The notes beneath the pieces were generated by a model. That model was not told the DNA's origin, did no database searches, and worked only from the letters and a program-made list of their open reading frames with translations. Shown here one piece after another: positions 40,545-49,009 of a stretch of 64,000 nucleotides of DNA. Source of the stretch: Microtetraspora fusca (GTDB lineage: Bacteria > Actinomycetota > Actinomycetes > Streptosporangiales > Streptosporangiaceae); NCBI RefSeq assembly GCF_001570365.1, contig NZ_BBYK01000044.1, positions 124,001-188,000 on the forward strand, in the 5' to 3' direction. A program made the position numbers and the translations under genes. The first letter of the stretch is position 1. The number at the start of each line of letters is the position of its first letter.

Positions 40545-40835
40545 GTGAGACACGATGTCGGGCAGCTTCCCGATGGGTGGACCTTAGCGCGCGTCGCCGA
40601 GGTGGCCGTGGCTGACTCGGCTGAGTTGTTGCCTCTCGACACCCCCGTGTTTCTAGACGATCTAGACGGCCGAGAGAAAGTCCCAGTCTCGCTGATCATC
40701 AAGGTCGGAGGATTGTGTCTGGCACGTGACGCCCGAGACGGTGAGTATCTCATGGGAGAGATTCATGATTCGGAGTCCGTCTGCTGCTGGTCTTCTTACG
40801 GAGACGATCTAGCAAAGGCATTAATGGCGCTTTAG
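40545..40835 (+). CDS. Small hypothetical protein, 96 aa
   Basis: A GTG-started frame encoding an acidic, beta-rich protein (QLPDGWTLARVAEVAVADS, TPVFLDDLDGREKVPVSLIIKVGG, CCWSSYGDDLAKALMAL). Codon use is less GC-rich than in the flanking genes. The LPDGWT start and the WSSYGDDLAKAL end are loosely similar to the 84-aa protein at 33792. No function can be assigned. Confidence 0.55.
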   Translation: MRHDVGQLPDGWTLARVAEVAVADSAELLPLDTPVFLDDLDGREKVPVSLIIKVGGLCLARDARDGEYLMGEIHDSESVCCWSSYGDDLAKALMAL

Positions 40836-41001
40836 CCGCCGAGTCGCATTCCTGGTTGCAGTTCCAGGTGATCCAGGACGGTTCAAATCGGATTACGTAC
40901 GAGCTCTGACCTGCATTGAACTGTGCGGAACTACGGCAAGCCCGATCTTTTGATCCGCGGATTCATGAGTTGACCTTTGAACTTGCTCCTCTTGCAGGAC
41001 A

Positions 41002-41367
41002 TCACTCCCACGAGCCTGGCGCGGCAACGATGAGATCTTCAGGCCGCGGGAGCGTGGCCGGCTCATCTTCGACGGAGTAGACCTCAAGACACGAAAGATG
41101 GCCTTCTTCGACGAAGAGCAAGACGCCATCGCTGCGCCCACGTACGTCGGCGGAAATCAGCACGCCGTCTTGCACCGGTGAGGTGAGTGCGCGAGGTTCT
41201 GTTCCCGCGCGAAGGTCCACTGTCGCGCACCCGCATGCGCATCGCCCGCTGACAACTGCCGAAGGAACCTGAGCCCGAAGTTCGTCCGCGCCGGGGAAAT
41301 CCTGCGCGAGGAGTGCCAGGATGACGGCCTGCTCCTCGACTGACAGATGACGCTCGCTACTCGACAC
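41002..41367 (-). CDS. Conserved hypothetical protein, about 121 aa
   Basis: The recognisable part runs from SVEEQAVILALLAQDFPGADELRAQVPSA through VSGRCACGCATVDLRAG to SDGVLLFVEEGHLSCLEVYSVEDEP, a common actinobacterial small-protein architecture with a CxCGC cluster and an LSxLEVYSxxDEP ending. GTG at 41367 gives a normal length; the frame is open to 41487 with an N-terminal extension that does not look conserved. Function unknown. Confidence 0.65.
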   Translation of the reverse strand: MSSSERHLSVEEQAVILALLAQDFPGADELRAQVPSAVVSGRCACGCATVDLRAGTEPRALTSPVQDGVLISADVRGRSDGVLLFVEEGHLSCLEVYSVEDEPATLPRPEDLIVAAPGSWE

Positions 41368-41796
41368 GGCGTCACGGTAGCGGATGGGCCTACGGGATAT
41401 GTCCCGGATGATCTCCCCCCGGCCGCCGTACGCCAATAGCTTGTCGAGCAGGTCAGTGGCATACGGCAGAGGAAAGGAATCACCCACTTCTCAGCAGCGG
41501 CGCGCCGCGCCGCCATACGCACCGCGCCAGTGTCCTCGTGCCGCGCTGCGGCCTCGGGGCCGGTCGCGACACGGGCGCCGAGGGGGGCATCGCCGTATGC
41601 GGCCCCGCCGTACCCAACGAACTCGCCGACCACCGGCACACCGCCGCCAGTCACTCAATGACCGAGCCCAACCACCATGCAGGGTGCACGTCCTTCGAGC
41701 CGACGCTGCCGGGCCGCTTCCATAGCACATCCCGCTCTCAGGACGTCACTCCTGGCAATTACCGGATCTATCAGTGCCTATGCCAACCTCTACGCC
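41368..41796. other. Gene-poor interval upstream of two small genes
   Basis: Apart from the possible N-terminal extension of the 41002 gene (to 41487), no gene is supported. A Gly/Ala-rich frame on the minus strand at about 41490-41654 (GEFVGYGGAAYGDAPLGARV) could be the start of a lost protein, but lacks a second supporting feature. Confidence 0.35.
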
Positions 41797-42372
41797 ATGC
41801 ACATCCGATTCGGCACCCAAGACGACGCCGAGCGCATCGCAGAACTGCACACCCATAGCTGGCAGACCGCCTACAGCGAAATCATGCCCGCCAGCTACCT
41901 GAACGGGTCACTACTCGACGAGCGCAAGGTCATGTGGAAAACCCGGCTTACTGCCGTCGCCCCTGAGTCGGATCACGCCTCCTGCCTGCTCGTCGCCGCC
42001 GAGGGCACCACCCTCGTGGGATTCGCCTACCTCACCCTCGAATCTGACGGCCGTGTCCTACTCGACAACCTCCATGTCCGACCCGGGCTCAAACGTTCCG
42101 GTATCGGCCGCCGACTCGTACACCGCGCTTTCTCCTGGGCTGCCACGCATCATCCCGGCAGGGTGATCTACCTTGAGGTACTGCGTGACAACGTCTCCGC
42201 GATCGCCTTCTATCAGCGACTCGGCGGCCGCCTCACGAAGGAATTCGTTGAACGGTTCGCCGCAGGGTTCGAATTGCCCGTCATCGAATACACATGGAGC
42301 CCGGACCTCGTCGAAACCCTTGCGCTCCTTGCGTCCGAGACGCCTCCGGCGGGGGCCTCCGTCTCCGGGTGA
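41797..42372 (+). CDS. GNAT family N-acetyltransferase
   Basis: A 191-aa protein with a complete GNAT fold: N-terminal RFGTQDDAERIAELHTHSW, LVAAEGTTLVGFAYL (beta 3-4), the acetyl-CoA binding block LLDNLHVRPGLKRSGIGRRLVHRAFSWA (motif A, R-x-x-G-I-G) and LEVLRDNVSAIAFYQRLGG (motif B with the conserved Tyr). The acetyl acceptor is unknown. ATG at 41797 is chosen because the domain begins there. The dispersed repeat C overlaps the last 10 codons. Confidence 0.87.
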   Translation: MHIRFGTQDDAERIAELHTHSWQTAYSEIMPASYLNGSLLDERKVMWKTRLTAVAPESDHASCLLVAAEGTTLVGFAYLTLESDGRVLLDNLHVRPGLKRSGIGRRLVHRAFSWAATHHPGRVIYLEVLRDNVSAIAFYQRLGGRLTKEFVERFAAGFELPVIEYTWSPDLVETLALLASETPPAGASVSG

Positions 42373-42374
42373 TC
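42342..42374 (+). repeat. Dispersed repeat, copy C (inside the 3' end of the GNAT gene)
   Basis: GCCTCCGGCGGGGGC, then CTCCGTCTCCGGG and TGATC. It encodes the last residues of the acetyltransferase (TPPAGASVSG) and contains its stop codon, showing that the repeat has inserted into or provided a gene end. Confidence 0.6.
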
Positions 42375-42588
42375 GTGGAGTTGGCATCCAATGGCCGAGG
42401 AACGAGTATCGCCACAGGGTGGCCGATCTCTGCCGTGATTAGGGACGATTGAAGTTCCGGAGTTCGTTTTCACACCCCTGTCACCGAGTAACGTGGCGGA
42501 TCGCCGCGTGTTGCGTGGTGGTTCCGATTCTCCTCGGAGACCGACAGGAGCATGAGAATGAGCGTGGCGATGACCGGGCACAGGGCTG

Positions 42589-42960
42589 ATGCGCGTACCC
42601 GGGCGTAAGGAAGTAGCAAGGGGCGGCCTCTGGGGTCCCGTTCTGGTGAACCTCGGACTCGGTGTGCCCGCGGGTGTGCCGCTCTATCTGGCGTGGTGGC
42701 TGCTGACCAAGTACATGCCGATGGACTGCAAGAGGCCGGAAGACCTTACCAAGCCGGAGCTCACCAACTGCAACTACACGACCCTCGATCATGCGTCCGG
42801 CATCATGTTTCTCCTGGCCGTGACCGGCATATTCACATTGGCATTCGTGGCCATGATCGACGTGATCATCCCGCTCCAGCGTGGACGAAGGCTAGCGGCA
42901 TGGCTCGGCGCGGCTACGCTCATCCCCGTCCCTTTCGCGATTTTCCTGGCGCTGGCCTGA
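42589..42960 (+). CDS. Small membrane protein, 123 aa
   Basis: It has three predicted membrane helices: LVNLGLGVPAGVPLYLAWWLL, IMFLLAVTGIFTLAFVAMIDV and LAAWLGAATLIPVPFAIFLAL. A polar loop with two cysteines (MDCKRPEDLTKPELTNCNYTT) lies between helices 1 and 2 and probably faces outside. No family is recognised, and there is no obvious partner gene. Confidence 0.65.
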   Translation: MRVPGRKEVARGGLWGPVLVNLGLGVPAGVPLYLAWWLLTKYMPMDCKRPEDLTKPELTNCNYTTLDHASGIMFLLAVTGIFTLAFVAMIDVIIPLQRGRRLAAWLGAATLIPVPFAIFLALA

Positions 42961-43174
42961 CGGCTGGTACCGCCTTGGTCCGTTTACGCAAGATCATTCG
43001 CATGCCACCCGCCAGACCTAGCGGTGATCAAGGGGGAGCCACAGGGAAAGAGGGCGATAACGAAGAGAGCCCCTGGACTGGCATTTCTGCTAGCCAGGGG
43101 CTAACTGATCGCAAGCCATCGAGCTGTAGGACATCGACCTCTGCCGCAGCTCGTTCGTGCATCCGCTCGACCCG

Positions 43175-43414
43175 TTACCCGGCGGCATCCTTAGAATCAC
43201 GGCCGCCCTGCTTCCGCATGAGATATGAAACTCCAGCCACCAGCTTGAACAGGATCCCAAGCGAGAGAAACACCCACATGCCCGTCAGCCATGCATCCGG
43301 CATCGGACCATGAAACCCAGAAAGTCCGAACACTCCGCCGGACATGGTCCAGCCGCAGAAGACGAAAAAGAACGCAGACCCGAGCTGATACCAAACGGAT
43401 CGCCGCACATTCAT
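43175..43414 (-). CDS. Small membrane protein, 79 aa
   Basis: It has two predicted membrane helices (SAFFFVFCGWTMSGGVFGLSG and LTGMWVFLSLGILFKLVAGVSYL) and a charged C-terminus (MRKQGGRDSKD). ATG at 43414 is preceded by GATGAGAGAG. It stands alone; its function is unknown. Confidence 0.6.
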   Translation of the reverse strand: MNVRRSVWYQLGSAFFFVFCGWTMSGGVFGLSGFHGPMPDAWLTGMWVFLSLGILFKLVAGVSYLMRKQGGRDSKDAAG

Positions 43415-43453
43415 ATCGCAAACTCTCTCATCCCATCCCTCCGATCAAAAGAG

Positions 43454-43489
43454 CACCTCCGGCGGGGCACGCCGGCTCCAGGGGCGATC
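43454..43489 (+). repeat. Dispersed repeat, copy B
   Basis: CACCTCCGGCGGGGC, then ACGCCGGCTCCAGGGG and CGATC, related to copies at 26088 and 42342. It lies in the upstream region of the 79-aa membrane protein. Confidence 0.6.
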
Positions 43490-43719
43490 ACCGTGCGCGG
43501 GCAACATCCTTAGATGGCTGAGTGGAAGTCTGATCGTCCCACCAGGCACGACCCAGGCAAGCCCAGAAGGCCGGTTCCTACGGCTCAAGCCCGTCTGTGA
43601 CCGTCGGCGTCCAATGGTCGAACGGCAACCGGCTGACAGAGACAGTGAGGACGGGCTTGCCTCTCCCCCGCCGGCCCGTTGCCGCTTCGCGGTAGGTCGC
43701 GGCAGACGGGATGGGATCT

Positions 43720-43806
43720 CGATCTCCTGTCACGACCGCTTCCCAGCAGCAGCCGCATGAACGCGAAGGTGGTCGTCACGGCGAGGTGGACCAGACGCGG
43801 CAGCAT
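43720..43806 (-). pseudogene. N-terminal fragment of an IS3-like transposase/integrase
   Basis: Minus-strand MLPRLVHLAVTTTFAFMRLL followed by a GSGRD-like stretch resembles the conserved start of a group of actinobacterial integrase-core transposases. A frameshift then leads to EIEIPSRLPR. Only about 30 residues are recognisable. The rest of 43490-43965 contains no gene. Confidence 0.4.
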
Positions 43807-43965
43807 GACGGATCATCATGCCTCGGCGGCGTAAGTCGTGCGGCCCCCAAGATCGAACCATGTGATCATCGATCGATACCTGACGTGCACGGATGGATTT
43901 CCGGCACCCGCGGTGCGCGCGGCATCTCTCCGTAGTACGTGACAGAGCCGGGAGATGGTGGAGCC

Positions 43966-44470
43966 TCAGCCCGGGCTGAACCAGCGGGTGAGGGCTTTCT
44001 TCAGGCTGTCGGGGTCCGCGCCTGCCCAGGCGACGTAGCCGTCGGGTCGGATGAGCAATGCGGGTGCCGGGAAGTCGTCGGCGGTCGCGGTCACGCGGTG
44101 CACTCGGTCATTCCAGGACTCTGCGGTGGCGGCGAGGTCGTTCCCGCCGGTGAGGTCAAGGAGCAGGGGGCGGGCGTCGCGCAGGAGCTCGGCCAGGCGC
44201 CGCGTGTGCCCGTCGTCGGTGGTCAGGTTGATGGTGGCACGAACCAGCCGGTGGGGGCAGCGGGGTTTTCCTCGCCCATGTCGTAGCGGACATCTGCGCC
44301 CGCCATCAGGGCGGCGACCATGTGCATGTTCTCGGGGCGCTCGAGGAGTTCTGCGAAGAGCTGTCGTAGCGCGATGACATCGCCTCCCGGTGCCATCAGA
44401 GCGGTCGCGGCCTGGGTATGCATGAGCACGCGTTCGCCGCTCGCGTGGCGTTCGGTTTCGAGCTTCGGGC
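43966..44470 (-). pseudogene. C-terminal part of a FAD-dependent aromatic monooxygenase, frameshifted
   Basis: One frame (about 44470-44225) gives LETERHASGERVLMHTQAA with TALMAPGGDVIALRQLFAELLE and DVRYDMGE. After a shift near 44235 another frame gives NLTTDDGHTRRLAELLRDARPLLLDL and ALLIRPDGYVAWAG. Together they form the substrate-domain end and thioredoxin-like C-terminus of a rifampicin-monooxygenase/PheA-type flavoprotein. The FAD-binding N-terminus is absent here; a piece of such a domain lies at 46860-46985. Confidence 0.75.
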
Positions 44471-44580
44471 CAGCAGCAGCCGCCCTCCGAAACCGGCAGA
44501 GTCGATCTTGTCCGCCTCATCGTCCAAGGGCCCCCTGCAGGTACAGGCAGTCGGGGTTGTGCGGACCGTTTATGCGCGGG

Positions 44581-45192
44581 TCACTTTTGCTGGGTGAGAC
44601 CTGAGGCGACGATGTCGACGAGCAGGTCGAGGGTCTTGCGGTAGAGATCGGGGTCACCGAGCCGGTCGGCGAACATCGGCACCAGCAGCACGCACTGCAG
44701 TACGCCGATGATCACGGCCGGGTCGGCGGGGACGAGCTCACCGCGACCGGAGCGGTCGGCGACGAACTCCGTCAATGCCGTGACAGGGTTGTCGCTCATG
44801 GCGGTGACACGTGCCGGGTCGAGCTTGCGAGCCACAGCCTGCATCTCTTCCGGGTGGGTCATCAGGCGGCGCCACAGCGGGTTCGCCGACAGCTCGGCGA
44901 GGGTGGCGTGCAGAAAGCGGCGCAGCCCCTCGCGCGGGTCGTCGGTGCTCAGCAGGCCGCCGTCGATGACCCGGCGCTTGACCTCGCCCGACTGGCGGAT
45001 CATCAGCTCCAGATACAGCGCTTCCTTGGAGTCGAAGAAGACGTAGAAGCTGCTCTTGGCCACTCCGGTGGGGGCCATCAGCTCCTCCAACGAGGTCTTG
45101 CGCAGCCCTTGGGCGGTGAAGAGCTTCTCTCCGGTCTCCAGGAGCAGGGCGGTGATGTGGGCCTTTTCCTCGGCGGTGAACGCGGGCGGCAT
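44581..45192 (-). CDS. TetR/AcrR family regulator
   Basis: About 203 aa with a TetR HTH at residues 15-60 (LLETGEKLFTAQGLRKTSLEEL, APTGVAKSSFYVFFDSKEALYLEL). ATG at 45192 is preceded by GGAAGG. The C-terminal half is the effector domain of the AcrR type. A small inverted repeat AAGCG-AA-CGCTT lies just upstream at 45211-45222 and may be its operator. It follows the broken DHA2 transporter by 43 bp, whose expression it may once have controlled. Confidence 0.87.
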   Translation of the reverse strand: MPPAFTAEEKAHITALLLETGEKLFTAQGLRKTSLEELMAPTGVAKSSFYVFFDSKEALYLELMIRQSGEVKRRVIDGGLLSTDDPREGLRRFLHATLAELSANPLWRRLMTHPEEMQAVARKLDPARVTAMSDNPVTALTEFVADRSGRGELVPADPAVIIGVLQCVLLVPMFADRLGDPDLYRKTLDLLVDIVASGLTQQK

Positions 45193-45210
45193 CGGAGACA
45201 ACCTTCCTTC

Positions 45211-45222
45211 AAGCGAACGCTT
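45211..45222. promoter_or_regulatory. Small palindrome upstream of the TetR gene
   Basis: AAGCGAACGCTT is a 5-2-5 inverted repeat 19 bp before the TetR start, a possible operator. It is a weak call because the arms are short. Confidence 0.35.
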
Positions 45223-45235
45223 TGTTCATATGTTT

Positions 45236-46165
45236 TCACGGTTGCGTGCGGACGTGGCCTTTGGAATGGGGACGTGGGCTGCGGCGGGCCGGGCCCGGAT
45301 CAGGGACAGTGCGAGGACCGCGGCCGCCACCGACAACGCCGCACCGACCGCCATGCCCACGGACATCGACCCGGTGAAGGCCGCCCGCGCGGCGACGCAG
45401 CATCGGGGCGGGCGCCCGCAGTTCCCAGACCACGAAGACGGCCATGACTCCGAGCCCGAACGCCAGCACGCCCATGGTGGCGAGGCCGTCCCAGCCGTGC
45501 TCGGACGCGGCGATGACCGCGTACGCCACGGCCACCATCCCCACCGTGCACAACACTGCGCCGAGCACGTCGGCACGGCCGGCCCTACCGGTGGACTCGG
45601 GCATCAGCCACGCCGCGGCGGCGATCGCCACGACGGCGACGGGCACGTTGACCAGGAACACCGACCCCCACCAGAAATGCTCCAGCAGGAAGCCGCCCAG
45701 CGACGGCCCGATCAGGATGCCGGCCAACGAAACCGCGCTCCAGGCGGCGATGGCCTTGCGCCGCTCGCTCTCGTCGAAGACGGTGACCAGGATGGACAGG
45801 GTGGCAGGCATGACCAGCGAGCCGCCGACGCCCATCAGCGCCCGCCCGGCGATCAGGATGGCGGGCGAGGTCGCCCGCGAGGCCAGCAGGGACGCGACGG
45901 CGAACACGGCCAGGCCGGTGATCAGCATTCGCTTGCAGCCGTAGCGGTCCGCCAGTCCTCCCGCTGTCAGCAGCAGGCCGGCGAAGGCGAGCGTGTAGGA
46001 GCTGATGATCCACTGGATGTCCTGCGGGGACGCGCCGAGTGCGCTCATCAGCGAGGGGATGGCCAGGTTGAGAATGGTGTTGTCGATCACCAGGACGAGC
46101 AGGCTCAGGCAGAGCGCCGCCAGGATCCACCAGCGGCGCGGGTGCGCCGTCCCAGGGGTGTGCAT
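45236..46165 (-). pseudogene. DHA2-type MFS drug transporter with internal deletion and frameshift
   Basis: The N-terminal half is intact: WWILAALCLSLLVLVIDNTILNLAIPSLM, ADRYGCKRMLI (motif A), RALMGVGGSLVMPATLSIL (motif B/C area) and DHA2 antiporter helices up to about residue 245. The frame then passes directly into LRRRAGGLHR; the +/-1 frame at the same place encodes AAFTGSMSVGMAVGAALSVA, the normal last helix of a 14-helix DHA2 protein. About 150-200 residues are missing and the frame is shifted, so the transporter is dead. Confidence 0.8.
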
Positions 46166-46211
46166 GATGGTCTCTCATCTTCTTTCGGGCACGGTGCTGC
46201 GGTAGCAGGGG

Positions 46212-46712
46212 TTACGCAACGTCGCCCTCTGCGGCGGCCCGCCGCAGGCCCTCTTCATAGATGGCGACGAATCGGTCGATCTGCCACAGCTGGGAGATGA
46301 AGACGAGCGCCCAGCCGAAGACGGCGGGCCAGGCCTCGACGCGGACCAGGCCGTACACCATGATCGCGGCACCGACGGCGGCCATGGCGATCAGCCACCG
46401 AATCGCGGGCCGGTGCGCCTCGGCCGCCAGTGACCGGTCGGCGGCGTACATCTTCTCGCCGTAGATGCCCTTCTCCGCCCAACTGCGCGGCTCGTGGACC
46501 GGCTTGAACGCATGCGGGTTGATCCACATCCAGATCACGCCCGCCACGATCGGCGCCAGCGCCCACCAGCCGAGCTCGTCACGGAAGTAGATCGGCAGCA
46601 GGATCGGCGCCAGCCCGGCCATCCGAGTCCACACGCTCCAGGCGTTGGCGTGCCGCTTCCAAGAGTCGTCGTTGAGTCCGAACGTCGCAGCGGCGGCCTG
46701 GGTGAGCTTCAT
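46212..46712 (-). CDS. DUF6653-like membrane protein
   Basis: A 166-aa protein starting at ATG 46712 behind GAGGAG (MKLTQAAAATFGLNDDSWKRHANAWSVWTRM). It has four predicted membrane helices in two pairs (LAPILLPIYFRDELGWWALAPIVAGVIWMWI; RWLIAMAAVGAAIMVYGLV, AWPAVFGWALVFISQLWQIDRFVAIYE) with a conserved-looking WAEKGIYGEKMY loop. This fits the DUF6653 group, function unknown. It is the first gene of a minus-strand string leading to the broken MFS and TetR genes. Confidence 0.7.
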   Translation of the reverse strand: MKLTQAAAATFGLNDDSWKRHANAWSVWTRMAGLAPILLPIYFRDELGWWALAPIVAGVIWMWINPHAFKPVHEPRSWAEKGIYGEKMYAADRSLAAEAHRPAIRWLIAMAAVGAAIMVYGLVRVEAWPAVFGWALVFISQLWQIDRFVAIYEEGLRRAAAEGDVA

Positions 46713-46859
46713 CGTTGCTCCTCGAAGGGGGGAATCGGCCGGGCACCTCCCGGCCATGCGTCCATAAAATCAGGTTGGAAATTTGTTTTCAAGCGACCAT
46801 CCCATGCCGAACGCGCCCTGCTGGGCCAGAGAGTCTGCCTGCCGGGTCGCCGGGAAGAA

Positions 46860-46985
46860 GTCTCACCCCCGGCCACTTCTCCCCCACCCCGAGCCGGTCC
46901 AGCGCCGCCTGCGCGGTGGGATGGATGCCGAAGGCGGTGCCGTACCGCTCCACCTCGGAGCGCCGTTCAAGGACCCTCGTCGGCC
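46860..46985 (-). pseudogene. N-terminal fragment of a FAD-dependent monooxygenase
   Basis: The minus strand encodes RVLERRSEVERYGTAFGIHP followed by TAQAALDRLGVG, the ExR-containing strand and helix that follow the GxGxxG dinucleotide fold in aromatic-ring monooxygenases. The GxGxxG itself and everything after are lost. It lies 2.4 kb upstream, and in the same orientation, of the C-terminal piece at 43966, with TetR, MFS and DUF6653 genes between. The rest of 46713-47350 holds no intact gene. Confidence 0.6.
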
Positions 46986-47350
46986 GCGGGGTGGTGGTGC
47001 CCGCCGGAATCGGCTGGGGCCTCGCGGCGTGGTGTGTGGTGGGCGGCGTCCCTTCTCGTGCCGTTCCCGTTCTTCGCCGGAACGATCTCCGGGGCACTCA
47101 TCATCGTGGCGGCGCGGAAGAAGGATCGGCCGGGAGCGGCCCGAGACCAGGAGACGGCCCCTGCGTGATTCGCCCGCCCCGCCGGGGGCTCCCGTTCAGA
47201 GGGTGGTCAACAATAGGACCCCTGCTGGGCCTGGAGGGACTGGCCGTCGTCGAGGTCAACACAGCCCCACCTTCGGGCCGGTGAGAGCGAGTCGCCGTCT
47301 CGCCCAGGCCGAGTCGACATTGAGCATTCCTGATGGAGGAGGTCTTAGAG

Positions 47351-48058
47351 GTGACGAATGACCGCACGCCCCGCGGCAAAGGCTCACAGGTACACGGGAT
47401 CTTCGAGAAGATCGCCGGATACTACGACCGGATGAATTTCGTCATGACTCTCGGCCGCCATGGACAATGGTGCCGCGAGGTGGCCGCGCGTGTCGCGCCT
47501 GCCGCTGGCGGACAGCTCTTGGACCTGGCCACAGGGACAGGTGTGATCGCTTTGGAGGCGGCACGGAGATATCCTGCCGCCACCGTGACGGGCGTCGACT
47601 TCTCCGAGGAGATGCTGAGTCGTGCGATGGCCAAGCCCGGGGCGGACGCGGTTCGATGGCAGCATGCGGATGCGGCCCGCCTGCCGTTCGAGAACGAGTC
47701 TTTCGACGGGATCACCGTGGGTTATCTCCTCAGGAACGTCGAAGACCTGGACGGAGTGCTTCGCGAACAGTACCGAGTTCTCAAGCCTGGCGGCCGGATC
47801 GTGATCCTCGAAACGTGCCCCCCGAGCGGCCTGGTGAAGCCGGTCATGGAGTGGGGAGTTCGCGTTCTTGTTCCGCTGCTGGGGCAGGTCGTGGCTCGCG
47901 ACCGATCGTCTTACAGCTATCTCGAATCCAGCACGCTCGCCTTCAAATCACCACAACATATCGCCGGCATTCTGCGTGGACTCGGGTTTCAGAACATCGG
48001 ATGGCGCAAGAAGTTCTTCGGCACGAACGTCATACTGTGGGCCGCCAAGCCGAGGTGA
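47351..48058 (+). CDS. UbiE/MenG-type class I methyltransferase
   Basis: A 235-aa SAM-dependent methyltransferase of the ubiquinone/menaquinone type: VHGIFEKIAGYYDRMNFVMTLG at the N-terminus, LLDLATGTGVIALEAA (motif I), VTGVDFSEEMLSRA, the DAARLPFENESFDGITVGYLLRNV block and VLKPGGRIVILE. GTG at 47351 has GGAGGAGG upstream. In actinomycetes such enzymes C-methylate demethylmenaquinone; without other men genes nearby, another small-molecule substrate remains possible. Confidence 0.85.
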   Translation: MTNDRTPRGKGSQVHGIFEKIAGYYDRMNFVMTLGRHGQWCREVAARVAPAAGGQLLDLATGTGVIALEAARRYPAATVTGVDFSEEMLSRAMAKPGADAVRWQHADAARLPFENESFDGITVGYLLRNVEDLDGVLREQYRVLKPGGRIVILETCPPSGLVKPVMEWGVRVLVPLLGQVVARDRSSYSYLESSTLAFKSPQHIAGILRGLGFQNIGWRKKFFGTNVILWAAKPR

Positions 48059-48226
48059 CGGAGTCGACGGGCCGAACCGAAATGCGGCCCTGACCTTCCC
48101 CGAGCGTCACCGTCCTTAAGCGGTTTCATTTCCGGGATCATCCCTGCCGGGCTGCTCATCCCGGCGAACATCACCGCCAGACGACAAGGTCTCCGACACA
48201 AGACCCCATAACGGGTGCAGTGACGC

Positions 48227-48817
48227 ATGTACGCTGACGCCATGGCCGACAGCGACGCGAAATGGACACAGCCTCCATGGGAGCCGCCGCTCGCCGGCAC
48301 GGAGGCGGAGCACCTCGCCGGTGCGCTGGACCGCCTGCGCTCGACCTTCCGGTGGAAGGTCGACGGCCTCGACTCGGCCGGGCTACGGGCCCGCGTCGGC
48401 GCTTCGTCGCTGACCCTCGGCGGCCTGCTCAAGCACCTCGCGTGGGTCGAGGAGCAATGCTTCAGCACCAAGCTCAGCGGCACACCGCTCGGCGCCCCGT
48501 GGGACGCTGTGGACTGGACGGCCGACCCGGACTGGGACTTCGCATCGGCCGCCGAGGACGCTCCCGCACAGCTCTACGCGCTCTGGGACGGCGCCGTCGC
48601 ACGCTCCAGGGCGAAGTTCGACGCCGCCCTGCTCGACGGCGGGCTCGACCAGCTCGTCCACCTGGCCTGGCCCGATGGTCGACGGGCCAGCCTGCGGCGC
48701 ATCGTGTGCGACCTGATCGAGGAGTACGGCCGGCATACCGGCCACGCCGACCTGCTGCGCGAGGCCGTGGACGGGCGCGTCGGGGAAGACCCGCCGCTCG
48801 CATGGCGCCCGGTCTGA
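48227..48817 (+). CDS. DinB/DUF664-family protein
   Basis: A 196-aa four-helix-bundle protein: LAGALDRLRSTFRWKVDGLD, LTLGGLLKHLAWVEEQCFSTKL with a metal-ligand-type His, and C-terminal RRIVCDLIEEYGRHTGHADLLREAVDG with the HxxH pair. This is the DUF664 form of the DinB superfamily, in which three His bind a metal and which includes mycothiol-dependent enzymes. ATG 48227 starts the frame; ATG 48242 is an alternative. It is monocistronic. Confidence 0.83.
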   Translation: MYADAMADSDAKWTQPPWEPPLAGTEAEHLAGALDRLRSTFRWKVDGLDSAGLRARVGASSLTLGGLLKHLAWVEEQCFSTKLSGTPLGAPWDAVDWTADPDWDFASAAEDAPAQLYALWDGAVARSRAKFDAALLDGGLDQLVHLAWPDGRRASLRRIVCDLIEEYGRHTGHADLLREAVDGRVGEDPPLAWRPV

Positions 48818-49009
48818 CGGGGCGTCCACGGAACGCGCCCGCCATCTCTGGTCGATCCGCAGGTCAAGCACCCTACGACGACTTCTGACTCGGCACAGTC
48901 CCATGGCAGGCCTGAAACGTCTCGGCGAAAGCCCGTAACGTATTAGCGCTTGCTGGGCGCGAGGGTTGATCGTAACGCCCACCCGGCGTGACGTAATGGA
49001 GTGCTGAGA

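Noticed and set aside
46997-47168. Membrane-like C-terminus on the plus strand (ending GALIIVAARKKD...)
   Set aside because: One hydrophobic segment at the end of a long Arg-rich shadow frame; no start and no homologous family recognised.
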